A DNA stretch of 5,622 bases from Caulobacteraceae bacterium (GTDB lineage Bacteria; Pseudomonadota; Alphaproteobacteria; Caulobacterales; Caulobacteraceae): the NCBI GenBank assembly GCA_947456005.1, contig CANGRP010000167.1, positions 1-5,622 of the forward strand. The letters are read 5' to 3'. Position 1 is the first letter of the stretch, and each line of letters starts with the position of its first letter. The notes below the pieces were generated by a model. It did no database searches, was not told the DNA's origin, and saw only the letters and a program-made list of their open reading frames with translations. Both the position numbers and the translations under genes were made by a program. Below are positions 1-5,409 of this stretch, piece after piece.

Positions 1-272
1 GGCGTCCGGTCACGGGCCGGCAGGTCCTGGTCGTCGATGATGTCCTGGAGTCTGGCCTGTCCCTCGAAGCGGCCCGGCGGCTCCTGCTGGCGGCGGGCGC
101 GTCCGAGGTCCTCACCGCCGTCTTCGCCCTCAAGCCCTCGCCCCGGCCGGATCGACGCCCCCCTGACGCCTTCGCGTGGACTGCGCCGGACCGTTTCCTG
201 GTGGGCTATGGCATGGACGCCGCCGGCGCCTACCGGACCCTGCCCTGGATCGGCGCCCTGCCTCAGGCCTGA
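1..272 (+). CDS. hpt: Hypoxanthine phosphoribosyltransferase-like protein, C-terminal part (5' end outside window)
   Basis: This is the last 89 residues of a type I phosphoribosyltransferase, read in the frame starting at base 3; the start lies off the left edge. The family transfers the phosphoribosyl group of PRPP to hypoxanthine or guanine in cytosolic purine salvage. The PRPP-binding loop is visible at 24-65 as VLVVDDVLESGLSL, with the acidic pair Asp-Asp. Near the end, DRFLVGYGMD followed by YRTLP matches the closing segment of HPRTs (human: DKFVVGYALD...YFRDL), which packs against the purine. The loop differs from the classic DDIIDTGxT: Glu replaces the usual catalytic Asp, and Ser replaces two Thr. 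The gene converges on lysA and the two share their last 10 bases. A related purine or xanthine PRTase cannot be excluded without the N-terminal half. Confidence 0.82.
   Translation, partial: RPVTGRQVLVVDDVLESGLSLEAARRLLLAAGASEVLTAVFALKPSPRPDRRPPDAFAWTAPDRFLVGYGMDAAGAYRTLPWIGALPQA
263..272. repeat. 10-base perfect palindrome carrying both convergent stop codons
   Basis: TCAGGCCTGA reads the same on both strands. On the plus strand its last three bases are the TGA of the phosphoribosyltransferase gene; on the minus strand its last three are the TGA of lysA. Both genes read it in the equivalent frame, so both proteins end in Gln-Ala-stop. It is too short, and lacks a T-tract, to be called an intrinsic terminator. 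Confidence 0.9.
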
Positions 273-1555
273 TCGAGCCAGGGGGGCGGGGTTTCCCGGG
301 CCAGCATGTCCTCGTAGGTCGGCCTGGGCCGGACCACCGCCCAGTCCTCGCCCCGGACCAGGACTTCCGGGACCAGGAGGCGGCTGTTGTACTCGCTGGA
401 CATGGAGGCCCCGTAGGCCCCGGCGCTCATGAAGGCCACCAGGTCCCCGGCTTCCAGGGGCGGCAGCTCGCGGTCGCGGGTGAAGGTGTCGCCGGTCTCG
501 CAGACGGGGCCGACCACGTCGGCGATGGAGGTCGCGCCGGGCCGGGGTCGGACGGGCCGGATGGCATGGTAGGCATCGTACATGGCCGGCCGGATCAGGT
601 CGTTCATGGCCGCGTCCAGCACCACGAAGCGTCGCCCTTCAGGCCGTTCATGGATGTGAAGCACCCGGGCCAGCAGGATGCCGGCGTTAGCCGCGATCAC
701 CCGGCCCGGCTCGAAGGCCAGGCCGATGTCCAGTCCGGCCATCACGCGGGCGATCATGGCGGCGTAGGCGGCGGGCGCCGGCGGCTCGGGCTGGTTGAAG
801 TAGGGGACCCCGAGCCCGCCGCCGAGATCGAGGCGATGAACGGCCAGGCCGCCGCCGCGCAGCTGCTCGACCAGCTCGCGCATCCGCAGGAAGGCGGCCT
901 CCATGGGCTCCAGCCGGCTGATCTGGCTGCCGATGTGGCAGGTCAGGCCAACGGGATCGAGCCAGGGATCGGCGGCGGCCTCGGCATAGAGCCGTTCGGC
1001 TTCCGAGAAGGACACCCCGAACTTGTTGTCGGCGCCGCCTGTAGCGATCTTGGCGTGCCCCCCCGCCGCCACGTCCGGATTGACCCGGAAGGCGATCCGC
1101 GCGGGCCGCCCGAGTCCTTGCGCCACCTCCGCGATCAGTCGCATCTCGGGTTCGGACTCGACGTTGATCTCCGAAATGCCGGACTCCAGGGCGAAGCGGA
1201 CCTCGCCGGCCAGCTTTCCGACGCCTGAGAAGACGATCCGTTCCGGGGGAACGCCGGCCGCGAGCGCCCTGCGGATCTCACCTTCAGACACTGTGTCGGC
1301 GCCCGCCCCCAGCCGCGCCAGGGTGGCGAGGACCGCGAGGTTGGAGTTGGCCTTGACGGCGTAGGCGATCAGCGGCGCTCCACCCGTTTCGTCCCGGAGC
1401 CCCGCCTCGACAAGCGCCGTCCTCAGGACGGTGAAGTGCCGCTCCAGCGTGGCCGAGGAATAGACATAGACCGGGGTCCCCACGGCTTCGGCGATCCGCG
1501 CCAGGGGGACTCCCTCGCAGAACAGTTCGCCCTCGCGGAGTTCGAAATGGTTCAT
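263..1555 (-). CDS. lysA: Diaminopimelate decarboxylase
   Basis: This PLP enzyme (430 residues; E. coli LysA has 420) decarboxylates meso-diaminopimelate to L-lysine, the last step of lysine synthesis in the cytosol. It has the fold-type III (alanine racemase-like) layout. The PLP lysine is Lys68 in AYAVKAN, and HIGSQI lies at 207-212. The glycine-rich phosphate loop DLGGGLG is at 243-249, and EPGR at 282-285 also contacts PLP phosphate. Cys352-Glu353 in GPVCETGD is the substrate-binding, across-dimer cysteine motif, and Tyr381 sits in SAGAYGASM. All key residues are present. The ATG overlaps the stop of the upstream lipoprotein gene as ATGA, and only a weak GAG lies just before it, so translation is probably coupled to that gene. 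It is the last gene of the argH-lptM-lysA operon, and its stop lies inside a palindrome shared with the convergent purine salvage gene. Confidence 0.97.
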   Translation of the reverse strand: MNHFELREGELFCEGVPLARIAEAVGTPVYVYSSATLERHFTVLRTALVEAGLRDETGGAPLIAYAVKANSNLAVLATLARLGAGADTVSEGEIRRALAAGVPPERIVFSGVGKLAGEVRFALESGISEINVESEPEMRLIAEVAQGLGRPARIAFRVNPDVAAGGHAKIATGGADNKFGVSFSEAERLYAEAAADPWLDPVGLTCHIGSQISRLEPMEAAFLRMRELVEQLRGGGLAVHRLDLGGGLGVPYFNQPEPPAPAAYAAMIARVMAGLDIGLAFEPGRVIAANAGILLARVLHIHERPEGRRFVVLDAAMNDLIRPAMYDAYHAIRPVRPRPGATSIADVVGPVCETGDTFTRDRELPPLEAGDLVAFMSAGAYGASMSSEYNSRLLVPEVLVRGEDWAVVRPRPTYEDMLARETPPPWLDQA

Positions 1556-1797
1556 CGCTCGGGCGGGACCTGCGCCGGCGTCTCCGCCCCCGGGGCCACC
1601 AGGGGAGGCAGGGGCTCGGCGTTGCGGTCCCGGGGGTCGGCGGTGCGCAGGGTGCGTCCGGGCTCCGACCCGGCGTCGATGTCGCGGACCTCGCCGGGGC
1701 GGGCCTCGGGTCGCTCCAGCCGACCCAGCTTGCCGCAGGCGGAGACTGCAGGCAGGGCCAGGATCAGGCTGGCGAGCAGAAGGGGTCGCAACTTCAT
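1552..1797 (-). CDS. lptM: Small LptM/YifL-family outer-membrane lipoprotein
   Basis: This 81-residue lipoprotein has a positively charged start (MKLR), a hydrophobic stretch at 5-17 and a lipobox VSAC with the acylated cysteine at Cys21. The residue at +2 is Gly rather than Asp, which favours sorting to the outer membrane. After the cysteine, CGKLGRLERP resembles the LptM consensus CGxKGPLxxP, but Lys and Pro of the KGP core are replaced. The rest (31-81) is proline- and charge-rich and probably disordered. In E. coli LptM helps the LptD/LptE lipopolysaccharide translocon mature; that role here is inferred from family only. The start is fixed by a GGGAG 8 bases upstream and by the signal peptide; the frame is open further upstream, but that part is inside argH. 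It overlaps argH and lysA by 4 bases each (ATGA). LptM-type genes also lie beside lysA or dapF in gammaproteobacteria, which supports the call. Confidence 0.8.
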   Translation of the reverse strand: MKLRPLLLASLILALPAVSACGKLGRLERPEARPGEVRDIDAGSEPGRTLRTADPRDRNAEPLPPLVAPGAETPAQVPPER

Positions 1798-3218
1798 GAC
1801 AGGCGCTCCCGCCAGAGGGCGGCCTGCCGGCGCACCTGGTCGGGCGCCGTGCCGCCGAAACTGCGCCGGCTGCCGGCGGAGGCGGCGGGCGTCAGCACGT
1901 CGAAGACCGCCGGGGTGATCCCCTGGCACAGGGCCTGGAGCTCAGCCAGGGGCAGGCCGGGCAGGTCGACCCCAAGGGCCTCGGCCCGCTTCACGGCGGC
2001 GCCGGTCACGTGGTGGGCGTCACGGAAGGGCATGTCCAGGGTCCGCACCAGCCAGTCGGCCAGGTCGGTGGCGGTGGAGAAGCCGGCGCCCGCCGCCGCC
2101 GACATCCGTTCGATCGAAGGCTCAAGGTCGAGGATCATGCCGGTCATGGCCGCCAGGGACAGCTCCAGGGCGTCGAAGGCCTCGAAGGTCGGGACCTTGT
2201 CCTCCTGCATGTCCTTGGAATAGGCGAGCGGCAGCCCCTTCATGACCAGGGTCAGCTGGGTGAAGGATCCCATCAGCCGCCCGACCTTGGCGCGCACCAG
2301 TTCGGCGGCGTCGGGATTGCGCTTCTGCGGCATGATGGACGAGCCGGTGGAGAAGGCGTCCGACAGGCGTACGAAGCCGAACTGGGGCGTGGTCCAGATG
2401 ACCAGTTCCTCGGCCAGGCGCGACAGGTGCACGCCGCACAGGGTGGCGGCGGCCAGGGCCTCGAGGGCGAAGTCGCGGTCGGACACGCTGTCCAGCGAGT
2501 TGGCCGTCGGCCGGTCGAAGCCCAGGGCGCGGGCCGTCGCCTCCCGGTCGATGGGAAAGGGTGATCCGGCCAGGGCGGCGGCGCCCAGGGGGCACTCGTT
2601 CATCCGGCGACGGGCGTCGGCGAAGCGTCCGGCGTCGCGACCGAACATCTCCACATAGGCCATCAGGTGGTGGCCGAAGGTCACGGGCTGGGCGGGCTGC
2701 AGGTGGGTGAAGCCCGGCATGAGGGTGTCGGCATGCTGCTCGGCGCGGTCCAGCAGGGCGGCCTGGAGGCGCTTCAGCTGGGCGAGCGTCCGGTCGCAGG
2801 CGTCGCGGACCCAGAGCCGGAAGTCCACGGCGACCTGGTCATTGCGGCTGCGCGCCGTGTGCAGGCGTCCCGCCGCCGGACCGATCAGCTCGCGCAGCCG
2901 GGCCTCCACATTCATGTGGATGTCCTCGAACTCGTCCCGGAAAGGGAAGGTCCCGTCGCGGATCTCGGCGGCGATGGCGTCGAGGCCGGACTGGATGGCC
3001 GCCTCGTCCTCACTTGTAATCACGCCCTGCATGCGCAACATCGCCGCGTGGGCGCGGGAGCCGGCCAGATCCTGGTCGGCAAGCCGCCTGTCGAACCCGA
3101 TGGAGACGTTGATCGCCTGCATCAGGTCCGCCGGACGGGTCGCGAATCGGCCGCCCCACATGGCCTGGCCTCCCGGCGAGGCGGTATTCGGATCGTCTGG
3201 GGAGTCTTCGGTCATCAT
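1794..3218 (-). CDS. argH: Argininosuccinate lyase
   Basis: This enzyme cleaves argininosuccinate to arginine and fumarate, the last step of arginine synthesis, as a cytosolic homotetramer of the fumarase/aspartase superfamily. It has 474 residues as called (E. coli: 457). WGGRF (21-25) opens the conserved part, and HTARSRNDQ (120-128) is conserved region 1. THLQPAQP (171-178) contains the catalytic His172, and SPFPIDR follows at 219-225. The superfamily signature GSSIMPQKRNPD (292-303) supplies the catalytic serine loop. All active-site regions are intact. The start is uncertain: Met1 and Met2 are tandem ATGs at 3218 and 3215 without a well-placed ribosome site, whereas Met20 at 3161, directly before WGGRF, has GGGAGG 7 bases upstream. 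Residues 1-19 are polar, Pro/Asp-rich and outside the family core. It is first gene of the operon with the lptM-like gene and lysA, and divergent from tlpA. Confidence 0.97.
   Translation of the reverse strand: MMTEDSPDDPNTASPGGQAMWGGRFATRPADLMQAINVSIGFDRRLADQDLAGSRAHAAMLRMQGVITSEDEAAIQSGLDAIAAEIRDGTFPFRDEFEDIHMNVEARLRELIGPAAGRLHTARSRNDQVAVDFRLWVRDACDRTLAQLKRLQAALLDRAEQHADTLMPGFTHLQPAQPVTFGHHLMAYVEMFGRDAGRFADARRRMNECPLGAAALAGSPFPIDREATARALGFDRPTANSLDSVSDRDFALEALAAATLCGVHLSRLAEELVIWTTPQFGFVRLSDAFSTGSSIMPQKRNPDAAELVRAKVGRLMGSFTQLTLVMKGLPLAYSKDMQEDKVPTFEAFDALELSLAAMTGMILDLEPSIERMSAAAGAGFSTATDLADWLVRTLDMPFRDAHHVTGAAVKRAEALGVDLPGLPLAELQALCQGITPAVFDVLTPAASAGSRRSFGGTAPDQVRRQAALWRERLS
1806..1810 (-). 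promoter_or_regulatory. Ribosome binding site for the lptM-like gene
   Basis: The minus strand reads GGGAG followed by 8 bases and then the ATG at 1797. It lies within the last codons of argH. This site, together with the signal peptide, selects the 81-residue start over longer in-frame possibilities. Confidence 0.65.
3169..3174 (-). promoter_or_regulatory. Strong Shine-Dalgarno inside the called argH, pointing to the Met20 start
   Basis: The minus strand reads GGGAGG, then 7 bases, then the ATG at 3161 (Met20). The called start at 3218 has its nearest GGGAGG 22 bases away (3241-3246), which is too far. This site argues for a 455-residue ArgH, leaving about 55 bases between the divergent start codons. 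Confidence 0.55.
3199..3204 (+). promoter_or_regulatory. Probable ribosome binding site for tlpA
   Basis: GGGGAG lies 12 bases before the ATG at 3217, somewhat longer spacing than ideal. It sits within the first codons of argH as called. No in-frame ATG, GTG or TTG lies closer to it, so the 3217 start remains the best choice. Confidence 0.5.
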
Positions 3219-3220
3219 GA
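3215..3220. other. Overlapping divergent start codons of argH and tlpA
   Basis: The palindrome TCATGA holds the tlpA ATG (plus strand, 3217-3219) and the upstream argH ATG (minus strand, 3218-3216); the two codons share two bases. If both starts are used there is no intergenic DNA, and each gene's ribosome site and promoter must lie inside the other's coding sequence. Confidence 0.7.
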
Positions 3221-3837
3221 GCCAGGAAAAGGAATCGGGGCCTCCCAGGCTGGGCGTCGTGCGGCTCGCCCTCTGGGGCGCCGCCCTGGTCGGCGTCGCC
3301 GGGGTTCTCTACATCATCGCCCAGGCTTCCATAACCCCCCGGGCGAAGGGAGGGCTGACCGACCTGACCCGGGGCGAGATGTCCCGCCTCATCCTGCCGG
3401 CCGAGGCGGCGCCCGCGCCGGTCACCAGCTTCCTCGATGCCGAGGGCAAGCCCGTCCGGATTGGCGACTTCCGCGGCAAGGTGGTGGTGGTGAACCTCTG
3501 GGCCACCTGGTGCGCGCCCTGCATCCTGGAGATGCCGACCCTCGCAAAGCTCGCCGCTTCGGGGAAGGACCGTGACCTCGTCGTCCTGGCGGTGTCCATC
3601 GACCGCGACAAGGACGCCGACAAGGCCCGCGCCTTCATCGGCAAGAATGCGCCGCTGGATTTCTACCGTGATCCCAAGTCCAGCCTTCCCTTCGCCCTCA
3701 AGCCGCCGACGGCGGCCATGCCCACAACCCTGATCTATGGACGCGACGGGGTGGAGCGGGCGCGCATGCTGGGTGAGGCGGACTGGGGCGGGAAGGACGC
3801 CGCCGCGGTGATCGACCGCCTGCTCGACGAGAAATAA
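3217..3837 (+). CDS. tlpA: TlpA-type membrane-anchored thioredoxin-like disulfide reductase
   Basis: This 206-residue protein has a short cytoplasmic N-terminus (1-15, with Arg11 and Arg16 flanking), one membrane helix at about 17-37 with no clear cleavage site, a linker, and a periplasmic thioredoxin fold from about 67 to the end. The active site is WCAPC (98-102) in NLWATWCAPC, followed by LEMP; the cis-proline is Pro169 in AAMPTT. These are the hallmarks of the TlpA/ResA/CcmG group, which keeps cysteines of cytochrome c or copper-site assembly factors reduced outside the cytoplasm. Bradyrhizobium TlpA serves cytochrome oxidase Cu-A maturation. The specific client here is unknown. Only the two active-site cysteines occur in the whole protein. 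It diverges from argH, an arrangement I recall from other alphaproteobacteria, and lies 39 bases before the thiolase-like gene, so co-transcription is possible. A CcmG-like role is the main alternative, but no cytochrome c maturation gene is adjacent. Confidence 0.9.
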   Translation: MSQEKESGPPRLGVVRLALWGAALVGVAGVLYIIAQASITPRAKGGLTDLTRGEMSRLILPAEAAPAPVTSFLDAEGKPVRIGDFRGKVVVVNLWATWCAPCILEMPTLAKLAASGKDRDLVVLAVSIDRDKDADKARAFIGKNAPLDFYRDPKSSLPFALKPPTAAMPTTLIYGRDGVERARMLGEADWGGKDAAAVIDRLLDEK

Positions 3838-3862
3838 CAAGACGCGGCCGGACCTGCGGCCC

Positions 3863-3870
3863 AGGGAGGA
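3863..3870 (+). promoter_or_regulatory. Strong ribosome binding site for the thiolase-like gene
   Basis: AGGGAGGA lies 6 bases before the ATG at 3877. It is the best-placed ribosome site in the window. It fixes the start of the thiolase-like protein and suggests that it is translated independently of tlpA, even if both share a transcript. Confidence 0.8.
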
Positions 3871-3876
3871 TTTCAG

Positions 3877-5409
3877 ATGACTTCTCAGGATGAACGCACG
3901 CCTGTGCTCATCGGGGTGGGACAGGCCGCTGAGCGCCCGACCGACGCCGACTACCGGGCCCTCTCCCCCGCTGACCTCGCCGGGGAGGCGGCCCGCGCCG
4001 CCCTGACCGACGCCGGCGCCTCGGGCGACCTGGCCGGCGCCCTCGACGTCATCGTCGCCATCCGCCAGTTCGAGATCTCCTCGCCCGGCGCCAAGCCGCC
4101 CTTCGGCGCCTCCAACAACTTCCCCCGCTCCGTGGCCAGGCGCATCGGCGCCGACCCGGCCCGGGCCATCCTCGAGATCACCGGCGGCCAGGGCCCCCAG
4201 CGCCTTGTCGGCGAGTTCTGCGAGGCCATCGTCCGCGGCGAGGCCAAGGCGGTCCTGCTCGTGGGCTCCGAGGCCATGTCCACCGTCCTGACCCTCAACG
4301 CGAAGGGCGAGATCCCCGACTGGTCCGAGACGGTAGAGGGCGCGATGGAGGACCGCGGCTATGGGCTGGAGGGCATGTTCACGCCCTCGATCCTCAAGCA
4401 CCGGATCACCGGCGCCATCCCCGCCTACGCCCTGTTCGAGAACGCCCGGCGCGCCCGCCTGGGCCTCGACCGGCCCGCCTACGCCCGGAAGATGGGCGAG
4501 CTCTTCGCCCCCTTCACCCGGGTGGCCGCCGCCAACCCCTACTCCGCCTCGCCGGTGGAGAAGACGGCGGAGGAGCTGGTGGCGGTCAGCGACAAGAACC
4601 GCATCGTCGCCGATCCCTTCACCCGCATGCTGGTGGCGCGGGACCAGGTGAACCAGGCCGCCGCCGTCATCCTGACCTCGGTGGGCGTCGCGCGCGCCCT
4701 CGGCGTGCCCGAGGACAAGTTCGTCTATCTTCACGGCCAGGGCGACGCCAACGAGCTGACCATCATGGAGCGGCCCGACCTGTCGGCCAGCCCCTCCGCC
4801 ATCGCCGCCGGCCGCAAGGCCCTTGAGCTGGCGGGCAAGACCGTCGACGACATGGCGGTCTTCGACTTCTACTCCTGCTTCCCCATCGCGGTCTTCAACA
4901 TGACCGACGGCCTGGGCATCGCCGCGGACGACCCGCGCGGCCTCACCCTGACCGGCGGCCTGCCCTATTTCGGGGGGGCGGGGAACAACTACTCCATGCA
5001 CGCCATCGCCGAGGTCGTCGCCGCCCTGCGCGCGCGGCCGGGGGCGTTCGGTTTCATCGGCGCCAACGGCGGCATGCTCTCGAAGTACTCGGCCGGCGTC
5101 TATTCCACGACCCCCGCCGACTGGCGCCGGCCTGAGGCCCGCCGGGCGAAGATTCCCTACGATCCGGTCCCCGGGCTGGAGGTCGATACGGCGACGGGCG
5201 AGGCGACGGTGGAGACCTACACCACCACCACGACCCGCTCGGGGCCGGCCATCGTGGTCATCGCCCGCCTGCCGGACGGTCGCCGCGCCGCCGCCAACCA
5301 GGCCTCGGAGGCCGCCTTCGCCGAGCTGGCCGCCCGCGAGCCCATCGGCCGCCGGGTCCGCCTGGAGACCGACGCCGAGGGCTTCAACCGCTTCACCTTC
5401 ATCGACTGA
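3877..5409 (+). CDS. Thiolase-like protein with additional C-terminal domain (TLP1 type); usually labelled acetyl-CoA acetyltransferase
   Basis: This 510-residue cytosolic protein has the duplicated thiolase fold in about residues 1-410. TPVLIGVGQ opens the first half, and AVLLVGSEAMS (125-135) is a typical thiolase core strand. GGLPYFGGAGNNYSMHA (360-376) is the GHP-loop region, and GFIGANGGM (392-400) is the last catalytic loop. The nucleophilic cysteine loop (CxSG) is replaced by TGGQGPQ near 102-108, GHP by Gly-Gly-Ala (366-368), and the second catalytic cysteine by Ala396; the NEAF/HDCF loop reads YSCF (332-335). Ordinary thiolase chemistry is therefore unlikely. Residues about 412-510 form an extra beta-rich domain ending GRRVRLETD...NRF, recalling the added domain of Mycobacterium smegmatis thiolase-like protein type 1. 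That family binds CoA-type ligands by fold, but its role is not settled. The stop overlaps the convergent TPR gene by 11 bases. Family placement is firm, function open. Confidence 0.85.
   Translation: MTSQDERTPVLIGVGQAAERPTDADYRALSPADLAGEAARAALTDAGASGDLAGALDVIVAIRQFEISSPGAKPPFGASNNFPRSVARRIGADPARAILEITGGQGPQRLVGEFCEAIVRGEAKAVLLVGSEAMSTVLTLNAKGEIPDWSETVEGAMEDRGYGLEGMFTPSILKHRITGAIPAYALFENARRARLGLDRPAYARKMGELFAPFTRVAAANPYSASPVEKTAEELVAVSDKNRIVADPFTRMLVARDQVNQAAAVILTSVGVARALGVPEDKFVYLHGQGDANELTIMERPDLSASPSAIAAGRKALELAGKTVDDMAVFDFYSCFPIAVFNMTDGLGIAADDPRGLTLTGGLPYFGGAGNNYSMHAIAEVVAALRARPGAFGFIGANGGMLSKYSAGVYSTTPADWRRPEARRAKIPYDPVPGLEVDTATGEATVETYTTTTTRSGPAIVVIARLPDGRRAAANQASEAAFAELAAREPIGRRVRLETDAEGFNRFTFID

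Noticed and set aside
176..1228. A 350-codon plus-strand open frame opposite lysA
   Set aside because: It lies antisense to a clear LysA with all catalytic motifs; the translation has low-complexity Gly/His/Asp composition typical of a GC-rich shadow frame.
3162..3240. Search for sigma-70-like -35/-10 boxes between argH and tlpA
   Set aside because: No pair close to TTGACA/TATAAT with proper spacing is visible on either strand, so no promoter is called even though one must be nearby.
2010..3575. Plus-strand open frames opposite argH that run on into tlpA in another frame
   Set aside because: They are antisense or out of frame with ArgH and TlpA, both unmistakable, and show no motifs of their own.
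3846..3861. Inverted repeat GGCCG-6-CGGCC between tlpA and the thiolase-like gene
   Set aside because: The stem is only 5 bp, there is no following T-tract, and such short GC repeats are common by chance here; not enough to call a terminator.
5218..5234. ACC-rich run encoding five threonines in the thiolase-like C-terminal domain
   Set aside because: It is a short in-frame codon run in an otherwise ordinary coding region, not a tandem repeat array or a likely slippage site.
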